This document shows positions 54,755 through 62,948 of a stretch of 64,000 nucleotides of DNA, piece after piece (the stretch's first letter is position 1; the number at the start of each line of letters is the position of its first letter). The stretch comes from Aquisalimonas lutea (GTDB taxonomy: Bacteria; Pseudomonadota; Gammaproteobacteria; Nitrococcales; Aquisalimonadaceae). Under the pieces are notes generated by a model. The model saw only the letters and a program-made list of their open reading frames with translations. It was not told the DNA's origin and ran no database searches. The translations under genes were made by a program, and so were the position numbers. The DNA is taken from assembly GCF_030409225.1 (NCBI RefSeq), contig NZ_JAUFPK010000001.1:1165026-1229025 (forward strand). The letters run 5' to 3'.

Positions 54755-54862
54755 CGCGGCCTTTATGAGGGCTGCACGCGATCCGGATCGCTTCGGGGGA
54801 TGAGCCGCCGGCGCGGTGATCGCGCGGAATGTTCGCAGGCCCGGAGGTTCACAGCCCGGTTC

Positions 54863-56038
54863 ATGGTCAACGTGCCCACCGTCACAGCCTATACACTGGC
54901 CACGGCCCTCGGGACCGGGCGCGAGTGCGCGCGGGAGGCCCTGTGGGCCGGTCGCAGCGGTCTCGCGCCCCTGGCCTCGGGAGAGGCCGGGTTCGAGGCC
55001 TGGTACGGCCATGTCCCGGGCCTGGCCGACGTGGCCCTCCCCGCAGCGTATGCGGACTTCGAGTGCCGCAACAATCGCCTGGCCCTGCAGGTCCTCGAGA
55101 CCGACGGCTTCGCCGGGCGGGCCCGCGCGGCGCTGGGCCGCTACGGCGCCCATCGCGTCGGGGTGTTCCTGGGTACCAGCACCTCCGGGATCGCCCAGAC
55201 GGAGGCCGCCTATGCCCGGCGCGATGGTAGCGGGCTGCCGGGCGACTACCGCTTCCACGAGACCCACGAGCTCGGTGCGCTGAGCCGGTTCGTCGCTGCC
55301 TACCTGGGGGTGACGGGGCCGGTACACACCATCTCCACGGCGTGCTCGTCCAGCGCCAAGGTCTTCGGCGCGGCGCAGCGCTACATGGCCGCCGGCCTGT
55401 GCGACGCCGCCATTGTCGGCGGCGTGGACAGCTTCTGCCTGACCACGCTGTACGGCTTCAACTCCCTGGAGCTGATCTCGCGCCAGCCGTGTCGCCCGTG
55501 GGGTGCCAACCGGGACGGCATCAGCATCGGCGAGGCCGGCGGCTTCGCCCTGCTGGAGCCGCACGGAACCGGTCCGGAGCTGCTCGCCTGCGCCGAGAGC
55601 AGTGATGCCTACCACATCTCCGCGCCGCACCCGGACGGCGCCGGCGCCCGGGTGGCCATGGAACAGGCCCTGGAGCGCGCGTCGCTGCCCGCGAGGGAAG
55701 TGGACTACATCAACCTGCACGGCACAGGCACGCCGGCCAACGACGCCGCCGAGGATCGCGCCGTGACCGCGGTGTTCGGCGACGCCGTCGGGTGCAGCTC
55801 CACCAAGGGGCTCACCGGGCACACCCTGGGCGCGGCCGGCATCGTCGAGGCGCTGTTCTGCTGTCTCGCCCTGGATGACGGCTTCATCCCCGGCGGGGTG
55901 ACGGAGGCCGAGCGGGACCCGGCCCTGAGGGCGCACTTCGTCACGCGCTCACGGTCCGCGGACGTGCGCCGCGCCGTTTCCCTGTCCCTGGGTTTCGGCG
56001 GCAGCAACTGCTGCCTGGTCCTCGGGAGGCCGGCATGA
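54863..56038 (+). CDS. Aryl polyene beta-ketoacyl synthase (KS, ApeO-like)
   Basis: A 391-residue ketosynthase with Cys161 in STACSSSAKVFGA, His in NLHGTGTPAND and His in KGLTGHTLGAAG; C-terminal SLGFGGSNCC. ATG 54863 is preferred because the family begins close to VTAYTLATALGTG; an in-frame ATG at 54800 would add 21 Arg-rich residues. It overlaps the chain-length factor gene by 4 bp. In E. coli aryl polyene synthesis the equivalent KS works as a heterodimer with its chain-length factor. Confidence 0.9.
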   Translation: MVNVPTVTAYTLATALGTGRECAREALWAGRSGLAPLASGEAGFEAWYGHVPGLADVALPAAYADFECRNNRLALQVLETDGFAGRARAALGRYGAHRVGVFLGTSTSGIAQTEAAYARRDGSGLPGDYRFHETHELGALSRFVAAYLGVTGPVHTISTACSSSAKVFGAAQRYMAAGLCDAAIVGGVDSFCLTTLYGFNSLELISRQPCRPWGANRDGISIGEAGGFALLEPHGTGPELLACAESSDAYHISAPHPDGAGARVAMEQALERASLPAREVDYINLHGTGTPANDAAEDRAVTAVFGDAVGCSSTKGLTGHTLGAAGIVEALFCCLALDDGFIPGGVTEAERDPALRAHFVTRSRSADVRRAVSLSLGFGGSNCCLVLGRPA

Positions 56039-56829
56039 GGGTTCGTGTCCAGGCGCCGGCGGTCATCGGTCCCGGTCTCCCGGACTGGGACTCGGCACTG
56101 CCCGTGCTGCGCGGGGAGCAGCCGTATCAGGCGGCCGCCGTGCCCCGGCCGGCGGTGGGCATGCTCCCCGCCAACGAGCGCCGGCGCCTGACGCCGACCA
56201 TCCGCCTGGCGCTGTCGCTGGCGGAGGCCGGCACGCGCGGGCTGGACGCCGCGGCGGTGGCCTCGCTGCCCACGGTGTTCGCGTCCATGGCCGGGGATAT
56301 CGACGTTGCGGACCGGTTGTGCACGGCGCTGAGCGGGCCGGAGCGGTCGGTCTCGCCGACCCAGTTCCACAATTCCGTGCACAATGCCGCGGCCGGGTAC
56401 TGGGCCATCGCCACCGGCAGCCGGGCGGCGTCCACCAGTGTCGCCGCCGGCGACGGCACCGCCGCCGCCGGGGTGCTGGAGGCGGCGAGCCGCTGTGCCG
56501 CCGACGGCGACGAGGTCCTGCTGCTGGTCTACGATGTCGCACCCCCGGAGCTGCTGGCGCCGCACACGGGGGTGGCGGAGAGCTTCGGCGTCGCCCTGCG
56601 TCTCGGTCCCGAGACTATGGCGCCGGCCGGCGAGGCCTGGATGCTGGAGCTGGGCCTGGCTGACCGGGCCGTCTCGCGCCTGGAGGAAGGCTGGGAGGAG
56701 CTGCGCACCAGCAACCCGGCGGCGCGCATGCTGCCGCTGCTGCGGATCCTGGCCCGGGGCGGCGGCGAAGTGGTGCTGCCCTGCGGTGAGCGGCAGGGCT
56801 TGGTGGCCGGGGTTCGCCGTGACGCTTGA
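56035..56829 (+). CDS. Beta-ketoacyl synthase chain-length factor (ApeC-like)
   Basis: A 264-residue protein equal to the N-terminal ketosynthase domain only, the form annotated as chain-length factor in aryl polyene clusters. The usual active cysteine is absent: the corresponding segment is AASTSVAAGDGTAAAGVLEAA. PTQFHNSVHNAAAGYWAIATG is the family hallmark. It would limit chain length as partner of the upstream KS. It overlaps both neighbours. Confidence 0.87.
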   Translation: MRVRVQAPAVIGPGLPDWDSALPVLRGEQPYQAAAVPRPAVGMLPANERRRLTPTIRLALSLAEAGTRGLDAAAVASLPTVFASMAGDIDVADRLCTALSGPERSVSPTQFHNSVHNAAAGYWAIATGSRAASTSVAAGDGTAAAGVLEAASRCAADGDEVLLLVYDVAPPELLAPHTGVAESFGVALRLGPETMAPAGEAWMLELGLADRAVSRLEEGWEELRTSNPAARMLPLLRILARGGGEVVLPCGERQGLVAGVRRDA

Positions 56830-57250
56830 GCGGCCGGAGTTCGAGCCGCTGATCCCGCACCAGGGGGCCATGTGCCTGCTGGAGCGCGTGCTGGAGTGGG
56901 ACGCAGAGCGGCTGGTGGCGGAGGCCGGCAGCCATCGGTCCGGCGACAACCCGTTGCGGCGGGACGGGATGCTGGCCGCCGTCCACGCCCTGGAATACGC
57001 CGCGCAGGCCATGGCCGTCCACGGCGGGCTGCGCGCCGCCGAGGGAGGCGAGTCCCTGCCCGGCGGATTCCTTGCCGCCGGTCGGCGGATCGAGCTGCAT
57101 GTCCCGCGGCTCGACGATCTGCCCGGCCTCCTGCGGGTGGAGGTGCAGGAACAGTTCCGGCAGGCCGGGAACCTGATCTATTCCTTCCGCGTGGCCGTCG
57201 GCGACCGGCGGGTGGCGGAAGGCGAGGCCACGGTGCTCGCCCGGGGGTGA
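56819..57250 (+). CDS. 3-hydroxyacyl-ACP dehydratase, hotdog fold (ApeP-like)
   Basis: A 143-residue hotdog protein from a GTG at 56819 that overlaps the chain-length factor gene by 11 bp. The motif IPHQGAMCLLERVLEWD near residues 12-28 (active His) is typical of the ApeP type, and the second half reads VHALEYAAQAMAVHGGL. It removes water after each keto reduction to build the conjugated chain. No in-frame ATG fits better. Confidence 0.86.
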   Translation: MTLERPEFEPLIPHQGAMCLLERVLEWDAERLVAEAGSHRSGDNPLRRDGMLAAVHALEYAAQAMAVHGGLRAAEGGESLPGGFLAAGRRIELHVPRLDDLPGLLRVEVQEQFRQAGNLIYSFRVAVGDRRVAEGEATVLARG

Positions 57251-57309
57251 CCACGGGGTTTGACCGGCCCGGGCGCCGGTGCAGAAGGGCACAGCGACGA
57301 GGAGAGTCC

Positions 57310-58035
57310 ATGGAGGCGGTACGCGCACTGGTCACCGGCGGCAGCGGGGACCTCGGCCAGGCGATCTGCCGTGCCCTGAGCGGGCTCGGCTACCATGTCA
57401 TCGTGCACGCCAACCGGCGCGCCGAGGCGGCGCAAGCCCTGGCCCGGGCGCTGCGCGACGACGGCGGCTCCGCCGAGGCCACGAGCTTCGATGTTGCCGA
57501 CGCCGAGGCCGCCCGCGCGGCGCTGGAAGGGCTGCTGGAGGACGGCCCCATCCAGGTGCTGGTCAACAATGCCGGCTTCCACGATGACGGACCCATGGCG
57601 GGCATGAGCACCGCGCAGTGGCAGCGGGTGGTGGACGTCAACCTGGGCGGGTTCTTCAACGTCACCCAGCCGCTGCTGCTGCCCATGGCCCGGCGGCGCT
57701 GGGGACGCATTGTCAGCATCTCCTCGGTGGCCGGCGTGGCCGGCAACCCCGGGCAGGTGAACTACGCCGCCGCCAAGTCGGGGCTGCACGGCGCGGCCCG
57801 CTCGCTGGCCCGCGAGATGGGCTCGCGCAACATTACCGTGAACGTGGTCGCCCCCGGGATCATCGCCGGTACGATGACCGACGGCACCTTCGACGCGAGC
57901 ACCATCAAGGCGATGGTGCCCCTGGGCCGCGCCGGTGCCCCCGAGGAGGTGGCCGACCTGGTGGCGTTCCTTTGCTCGCAGCGGGCCGGCTATATCAGCG
58001 GGCAGGTGATCGGGGTCAACGGGGGCATGGCCTGA
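57310..58035 (+). CDS. 3-oxoacyl-ACP reductase, FabG type (ApeQ-like)
   Basis: A 241-residue short-chain dehydrogenase with cofactor motif TGGSGDLGQAIC, NNAGFHDDGPM and catalytic Ser/Tyr/Lys in SISSVAGVAGNPGQVNYAAAKSG. GAGGAGAG precedes the ATG. Reduces the beta-keto group in the polyene cycle. The stop overlaps the start of the glycosyltransferase gene (TGATG). Confidence 0.9.
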   Translation: MEAVRALVTGGSGDLGQAICRALSGLGYHVIVHANRRAEAAQALARALRDDGGSAEATSFDVADAEAARAALEGLLEDGPIQVLVNNAGFHDDGPMAGMSTAQWQRVVDVNLGGFFNVTQPLLLPMARRRWGRIVSISSVAGVAGNPGQVNYAAAKSGLHGAARSLAREMGSRNITVNVVAPGIIAGTMTDGTFDASTIKAMVPLGRAGAPEEVADLVAFLCSQRAGYISGQVIGVNGGMA

Positions 58036-58775
58036 TGCGGGTCGTCGCGGTCATCCCCGCCTTCAACGAGGCGGCGACGGTGGCGGGCGTGGCCGAGCGC
58101 GCCCGGCGGTACTGCCCGGTGGTCGTGGTGGACGACGGCTCCACGGATGACACGGTCGCGTCCCTGGCCGATGTCGACGTCACGGTGCTGCGCAACGAGG
58201 GCAACCGCGGCAAGGCGGCCAGCCTGTGGAACGGCTTTGCCCACGCCCTGGCCAGCGGCTTCGATGCCGTGGTGACCCTGGATGCCGACGGCCAGCATGC
58301 ACCGGAGGAGATCCCGCGCCTGGTGGCCGCCGCCGAGGCCAACCCCGGGTCCATCGTCATTGCAGCGCGCACCGTGAAGCAGGACCGGGTGCCGCCGCTG
58401 CGCCTGTTCGCCAACCGCACCGCCAACTTCTGGATCTCCTGGGCCGCTGGCTACCACGTGACCGACAGCCAGTCCGGGTTCCGGCTGTATCCGGCGGCGC
58501 TGCTGCGCCGGCTGGCCCTGCCGGTGGACCGCTCCCGCAGCTTCGTGTTCGAGAGCGAGGTGCTGATCGCCGCGGCCCGGCTGGGCGTACGCAGCGTACC
58601 GGTGCCGGTGGAGGCGATCTACCCGGACAACGCCCGCCCGAGCCACTATCACGGCGCCCGCGATACCGCCCGCATCGTGGGCATGGTGGGCGGGCGGCTG
58701 CTGCGCCGGGGCATGGACCCGCCGGGGCTGTGGCGCAGCCTCCGGGAGCGGGCGCGCAGCCGCGGCCACTCCTGA
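58035..58775 (+). CDS. Glycosyltransferase family 2 protein
   Basis: A 246-residue GT-A glycosyltransferase: VIPAFNEAATVAGV at the N-terminus, VVVDDGSTDDT (about residues 33-43), TLDADGQHAPEEIP and DSQSGFRLY. It resembles dolichol-phosphate mannose synthase-like enzymes found in aryl polyene clusters, where the polyene is linked to a sugar-containing lipid anchor in the outer membrane. Sugar and acceptor unknown. Last gene of the plus-strand operon, converging on the hotdog gene with 9 bp between. Confidence 0.88.
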   Translation: MRVVAVIPAFNEAATVAGVAERARRYCPVVVVDDGSTDDTVASLADVDVTVLRNEGNRGKAASLWNGFAHALASGFDAVVTLDADGQHAPEEIPRLVAAAEANPGSIVIAARTVKQDRVPPLRLFANRTANFWISWAAGYHVTDSQSGFRLYPAALLRRLALPVDRSRSFVFESEVLIAAARLGVRSVPVPVEAIYPDNARPSHYHGARDTARIVGMVGGRLLRRGMDPPGLWRSLRERARSRGHS

Positions 58776-58784
58776 CCTCCCGGG

Positions 58785-59096
58785 TCAGACGGAGTCCGCG
58801 GCCGCCCGGCTGCGGACCATGCCCTCCACCACCGTGTCGCCCTCCACCCGGCAGCGGAACACCACCCGGCCGTGGCCGTCGGGGTCGCCGGCCTCGACGG
58901 CCACCGCCTGCTGCGGCCGGACCGGGCGCCGGAACTTGACCCGGGCGATCTCCAGGCCCGCCGGGGAGTCCGCGGGCCGGATCGCCGCCAGGGCATGGTC
59001 CAGCAGGACCACGCCGGGGACCACGGGATCGCCCGGGAAGTGGCCCGGCAGGCATGGGTGGTCCGCAGGGATGGTGAAGCGGCCGTGTTCGTTCAT
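58785..59096 (-). CDS. Second hotdog dehydratase (ApeI/FabA-like)
   Basis: A 103-residue hotdog protein with the FabZ/FabA motif HPCLPGHFPGDPVVPGVVLLDHAL (His13 and His19 region). It is shorter than FabZ and matches the small second dehydratase of aryl polyene clusters. In E. coli the two dehydratases ApeI and ApeP act in different chain-length ranges or as a complex. It overlaps the ligase gene by 4 bp. Confidence 0.82.
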   Translation of the reverse strand: MNEHGRFTIPADHPCLPGHFPGDPVVPGVVLLDHALAAIRPADSPAGLEIARVKFRRPVRPQQAVAVEAGDPDGHGRVVFRCRVEGDTVVEGMVRSRAAADSV

Positions 59097-60391
59097 GGCG
59101 CCATTCCCAGTTGCTCCAGAAGGGCCTGCAGGGCGTCGGCGGGCAGCTTGCCGCGCTCGTTGCGGGGCAGCTGCGCCACCGGGACGATGGGCCGCGGGAT
59201 GAACGCCGGGTCCAGGCGGCCGCGCAGGCCGTCGCGCACCTGCCGGGGACTGCGCTCCGGGGCCACGACCAGGGCCCGCAGGCGCTGGCGGTCACCGTCC
59301 CGCGGCGGCGGCAGCACCACGGCATCCATTACCCCGGGCACGGACACCAGCGCCTGGTGGATGGCGCTCAGGGAGCCGCGCTTGCCGGCGATCTTGACCA
59401 GGTCGGCGTCCCGGCCCTGCAGGGCGAACCGCCCGTCGTCGCGGAGATCGAGCTGGTCGGCGAGGCTGCAGGGCGGGAAATGCCGTCCGGAGGCGTGCCA
59501 GCGTCCATCGGCCGGCGCGAGGCGAACCCCCGGCATGGGGCTCCAGAGGGTCTCGCACGTGGGCCGGCGCCAGGCCATGGCGCCGGTCTCGGTGGAGCCG
59601 TAGATCTCGTACACGGCGCCGCCCAGGGCGGCCTCGGCGCGGGCGGCCAGCTCGGGCTCCAGCGGCGCGGTGGCGGAGACGGTGACCTCCACCCGGGGCC
59701 AGGCGCGCTCGCTTTCCTCAAGACAGGTGCGCAGGTGCAGCGGCGTGGTGATCAGCCCCCGCGGCTGCGGCAGTTGCGCCAGCGCCGAGCGCAGGTCCTC
59801 CGGCAGCAGGGGGCGGCCGGCGTGGATGCTGTGGCCGGCGACCAGCGGCAGCAGGACGCTGGCCTCGAGACCGTACATGTGCTGCGGCGGGGTGGTGGCC
59901 ACCAGGTGGTGCGGCTCCCGGTCCGCCAGCCCGAGGGCCCGGTTCAGCAGCCGCGCCCCCTGGACGAACTGGTCCCAGCGCCGCTCGTGGGGCGTCGGCG
60001 CCCCCGTGGACCCGGACGTATAGAGGGTGGCGGCCGGGCGCCGGTCGTCATCCCCGGGTAGGCCCGTGGGCGGTGTCGGGCCGGGCTCGTCATTGCCTGC
60101 AGCGTGGTGACCGACCCAGTCGTCGTCCAGGGTCAGGCCGATGTCGAGACGGCTCCGGAGGTCGGCGATCACCTCGGCGGCGGGGCTGGGCGGCAGGACG
60201 GTACGCCGGCCCGCGGCGAGCGCGGCGATGAAGCCGGTGATGAAACGGTCCCGCCGGTCACAGAGGTTCAGTACCGGCGCTTGATCGCCGGCCATGCGCC
60301 GGCCCAAGCGGGCGGCCCGGGCGAGCACCTCGTCCCGGGGCAGGGGCCGGCCGTCGCGCCAGAGCAGGGGGGCGGCGTGCCGGTGGTTCAT
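59093..60391 (-). CDS. AMP-dependent acyl/aryl ligase (ApeH-like)
   Basis: A 432-residue adenylate-forming enzyme with the core motif TLYTSGSTGAPTP (the usual PK reads PT), YEIYGSTETGAMA and the C-terminal LQGRDADLVKIAGKRGSL. The catalytic Lys is expected in RNERGKLPADAL. In aryl polyene synthesis the ligase activates an aromatic acid (4-hydroxybenzoate or a coumarate) and loads it on an ACP. It overlaps both neighbours by 4 bp. Substrate is inferred. Confidence 0.85.
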   Translation of the reverse strand: MNHRHAAPLLWRDGRPLPRDEVLARAARLGRRMAGDQAPVLNLCDRRDRFITGFIAALAAGRRTVLPPSPAAEVIADLRSRLDIGLTLDDDWVGHHAAGNDEPGPTPPTGLPGDDDRRPAATLYTSGSTGAPTPHERRWDQFVQGARLLNRALGLADREPHHLVATTPPQHMYGLEASVLLPLVAGHSIHAGRPLLPEDLRSALAQLPQPRGLITTPLHLRTCLEESERAWPRVEVTVSATAPLEPELAARAEAALGGAVYEIYGSTETGAMAWRRPTCETLWSPMPGVRLAPADGRWHASGRHFPPCSLADQLDLRDDGRFALQGRDADLVKIAGKRGSLSAIHQALVSVPGVMDAVVLPPPRDGDRQRLRALVVAPERSPRQVRDGLRGRLDPAFIPRPIVPVAQLPRNERGKLPADALQALLEQLGMAP

Positions 60392-61026
60392 GACGGCCGC
60401 TTCCCCCGCCAGGGGCCGCCATGGGCGGCCAGTCCGCGCACGAAGCCCGTGAAGCTCGGGTAGCGGTGGCCGGGCAGGAACCGGTGGCGCAGCCGGAACT
60501 CCACCAGGAACGCCGCGGCCACGATGACGTAATTGAGGATGTTGGCGAACAGCGACCACACCGCCGGCGATGCCCACAACGCCAGCGCCGTGTTCTGCGC
60601 TGCCAGCACGGCGAACAGCAGGCTCCAGCCCCAGGTGACCCGCCGGGTGTAGCGGCGCACCGCCGGCGTGTCCGTCTCGCCCATCTGCAGCGCGACCGCG
60701 GTGATCAGCGGCGTGCGCCCGGGCAGCAGGCTGGCGGCGAAGACCAGCAGCAGCATCAGGGTCACCAGCACCGGCGGCAGGTAGAGAACGGCCAGCGCGC
60801 GGCCCGTGCCCAGGCCCGCGGCGGTGACCGCCGCGACGACCGCGAGCGCCAGCCAGGCGCCGGGGTGGCGTACGCGCAGCCCGGGCCGCAGCAGCCACAC
60901 GGCCAGCGCGGCGAGGGCGATCAGGCCCGCCTGCGGGTAGTCACCGAGCACCCCGAGGTGGACGGTGGCGGCGTAGCAGCCGAGGAACAGGACGGTCCAG
61001 GGGATTGCTGCGAGCGCGCGGGCCAT
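60388..61026 (-). CDS. Polytopic membrane protein of aryl polyene clusters (COG4648-like)
   Basis: A 212-residue integral membrane protein with about six helices. The C-terminal region FANILNYVIVAAAFLVEFRLRHRFLPGHRYPSFTGFV is recognisable from a small membrane protein family that accompanies aryl polyene genes. No catalytic motif is known. It lies between ligase and ACP and is translationally coupled to the ligase. Confidence 0.78.
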   Translation of the reverse strand: MARALAAIPWTVLFLGCYAATVHLGVLGDYPQAGLIALAALAVWLLRPGLRVRHPGAWLALAVVAAVTAAGLGTGRALAVLYLPPVLVTLMLLLVFAASLLPGRTPLITAVALQMGETDTPAVRRYTRRVTWGWSLLFAVLAAQNTALALWASPAVWSLFANILNYVIVAAAFLVEFRLRHRFLPGHRYPSFTGFVRGLAAHGGPWRGKRPS

Positions 61027-61048
61027 GGCGTCGGATCATCCGGCCGGT

Positions 61049-61315
61049 TCAGTTGGTGCGGTGGGCCTCGATATGGGCGGCGAGCTGGCGCAGCGACGAG
61101 AAGATGCGCTCGTTCTCCGGGTCGTCGGCGCGGAGCTGGAAGCCGTAGCGCTTGGATACGGCCAGCGCGAGCTCCAGGGCGTCGATGGAGTCCAGGCCCA
61201 GGCCGTCCCCGAACAGCGGTGCCTCGGGCTCGATCTCTTCCGGGGCCGTGTCCTCGAGGTTGAGGTTCTCGACCATGAGTTCAGCGACCTCGCGCTCCAG
61301 CGCAGATTGGCTCAT
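61049..61315 (-). CDS. Acyl carrier protein (second, ApeF-like)
   Basis: An 88-residue ACP with attachment Ser43 in GLGLDSIDALELA, very acidic. It follows the methyltransferase gene by 58 bp and precedes the membrane protein gene. Likely carrier of the aromatic starter or the growing polyene. A single ACP is present here, whereas E. coli aryl polyene loci have two adjacent ones; the other may be the one at 42046. Confidence 0.9.
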   Translation of the reverse strand: MSQSALEREVAELMVENLNLEDTAPEEIEPEAPLFGDGLGLDSIDALELALAVSKRYGFQLRADDPENERIFSSLRQLAAHIEAHRTN

Positions 61316-61373
61316 TGGGCCCTCCTCGGTGCGATGATTGGGTATCCGTCGGCGGCGCCGCCCCGCCGGGCGG

Positions 61374-62417
61374 TCAGGCGCGTGCGCAGCACAGCAGCGT
61401 GTGCCCCTCGCCTACGTTGTCGATGGTACGCTCGATGGTCAGTCCCGCGGCGTTAACCAGTTCCCGGAACCGGTCCGAGTGGTACATGCGGCTGGTGCCG
61501 TTGGCCACGCAGGTGAAGTACAGCGAGGTGGCATCCAGGCTGAAGCGGGCCGCGTCGAAGACCTGCCGGTCCGGGAAGAGCTCGACGATGTACAGCCGCG
61601 CACGGGCGTCCATGGCGTGGGCCGCGCGGTTCAGTATGCTCGTGACCTCGGCCTCGGAGAAGCAGTCCAGGAACTGGCTCATCCACAGCACGTCGGTGCC
61701 GCCGGGAAGCTGCCGGGTCGGGTCGAGCAGGTCGGCGGCGTAGTAGTCCACGCGGCCGCCGAAGCCCGCTTCCTCGATGTTCCGCCGGGCGGCGTCGAGC
61801 TGCGCCGGCAGGTCGACGATGGTCACGGTGACGTCCGGATCGTGCTGCAGGCACTTGAGGCTCCAGCGCCCGGTGTTGCCGCCGATATCCAGGACGTGGC
61901 GCACCGGGCCGTCGAACACCAGCGGCAGCAGCTCGTCGTAGGCCCGGTCCGAGTAGAAGTGGTCGAAGCGGTACCAGCTCGACAGGGCCGGCTCCGGCAG
62001 ATGCGTCAACCCCTCGTAGATGGTCGGCCACTCGCCCAGGGCGCTCAATCCCTCGGGCTGGCCGTTACGGATGGACTCGGTGAGCGCGCCCAGGGCGTGG
62101 TAGCAGACGTCCCGGGTGAAATCCATGTTGACCGTGGTCATCTCGTCGTGGAGGACGAAATAGCCGACATCATCCAGGGCGAAACGGTCCTGCGTCCGCG
62201 CGACCAGCCCCAGATCCGCGCCGAAATCCAGCAGCACGGACACGCCGTACTCGGATACGCCGGTCTCCGCGGCGATGGCGCGGCGGTCCAGCCCGGCCGG
62301 CCCGGCGCGCCCGATGGCCGCGAGAATACCCAGGTCGCGCAGCGCCACGGTGGCCTGAAAGGCGAACGGCGCGAAGGCCAGGGTCTGGGCGCGGGACTTG
62401 GCTTCCAGGGCGGTCAT
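61374..62417 (-). CDS. SAM-dependent methyltransferase of the aryl polyene cluster
   Basis: A 347-residue methyltransferase with an N-terminal dimerisation/winged-helix part (ALRDLGILAAIGRAGPAGLDRRAIAAETGVSEYGVSVLL) and a Rossmann domain with VLDIGGNTGRWSLKC (about residues 176-190). ATG 62417 is preferred, with AAAGGA 10 bases upstream; ATG 62441 has only 2 bases to its AAGGA. In xanthomonadin- and APE-type loci such an enzyme methylates the aryl ring or hydroxyl. A promoter with a perfect TATAAT lies at 62482-62509. Confidence 0.87.
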   Translation of the reverse strand: MTALEAKSRAQTLAFAPFAFQATVALRDLGILAAIGRAGPAGLDRRAIAAETGVSEYGVSVLLDFGADLGLVARTQDRFALDDVGYFVLHDEMTTVNMDFTRDVCYHALGALTESIRNGQPEGLSALGEWPTIYEGLTHLPEPALSSWYRFDHFYSDRAYDELLPLVFDGPVRHVLDIGGNTGRWSLKCLQHDPDVTVTIVDLPAQLDAARRNIEEAGFGGRVDYYAADLLDPTRQLPGGTDVLWMSQFLDCFSEAEVTSILNRAAHAMDARARLYIVELFPDRQVFDAARFSLDATSLYFTCVANGTSRMYHSDRFRELVNAAGLTIERTIDNVGEGHTLLCCARA

Positions 62418-62481
62418 GCGTTCGCGGTCCTTTGTGAACATGATCCTTGGGCAATCACCGGGCAGTGACGCAAAGGCCCGG

Positions 62482-62509
62482 ATTATACTAACCGCGAAGC
62501 GCTGCGTAA
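62482..62509 (-). promoter_or_regulatory. Promoter of the methyltransferase operon
   Basis: Minus-strand TTACGC (62504-62509), 16-base spacer, TATAAT (62482-62487, perfect). Upstream the MITE-like element begins 12 bp away at 62521. Confidence 0.6.
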
Positions 62510-62520
62510 GCACCCGGTGA

Positions 62521-62787
62521 CTAGTGTCCCGTCCCGGAAGTTCGTGCGATTGATGAGGCCCCAGCGTCGTCAGAGCAAGGCGCGGCGACGAAGGCGTAGT
62601 GATACTACGTTGAGGAGGCGCAACGCGGCGCTGGCGACGCTGGGGCCTCCCCGCGGGCGCTCCGGCGGGCCGGTCTTGCGGCGTTGGCGCCGCTCGACGT
62701 GGTCTCACCACGCCTTCGCGTCGCCGCCTTGCAAACCCGGCCCGGCGGAGCGCATCAATCGCACGAACTTCCGGGACGGGACACTAG
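62521..62787. mobile_element. MITE-like element, 267 bp, with perfect 35-bp terminal inverted repeats
   Basis: Positions 62521-62555 and 62753-62787 are exact reverse complements over 35 bases; the outer ends read CTAGTGTCCCGTCCCGG. The interior holds two further imperfect stems: GAGGCCCCAGCGTCG pairing around 62555-62650, and GCGCTCCGGCGGGCCGG pairing around 62658-62752. No open frame encodes a transposase. Ends contain TA, so a TA target duplication (IS630/mariner-type) may be hidden in CTAG. It lies between the divergent methyltransferase and acyltransferase genes; the flanking 507-bp gap (62442-62948) holds no other gene. Confidence 0.75.
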
Positions 62788-62948
62788 GGTGCCCTCATCG
62801 TGCCGGAATCGCGCCCCTGCGGGCCGCGGGCGTTTTCAGCGGCCGCCGGGTTGCGGCACACTGACCGGACATCCGGCGTGCCGGGGCGGGCTGTGCGGCG
62901 CACGGCCGGGCCCGGGTTCCCGTCCCGACCGTATTCCCGGGTAAGACC

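Larger units (their letters stand above)
54516..54862. other. Divergent regulatory region between lipoprotein and second KS gene
   Basis: 347 bp without a gene on the preferred starts. It contains two good promoter candidates facing outward (listed separately). An ATG at 54800 in frame with the ketosynthase would shorten it if used. Confidence 0.5.
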
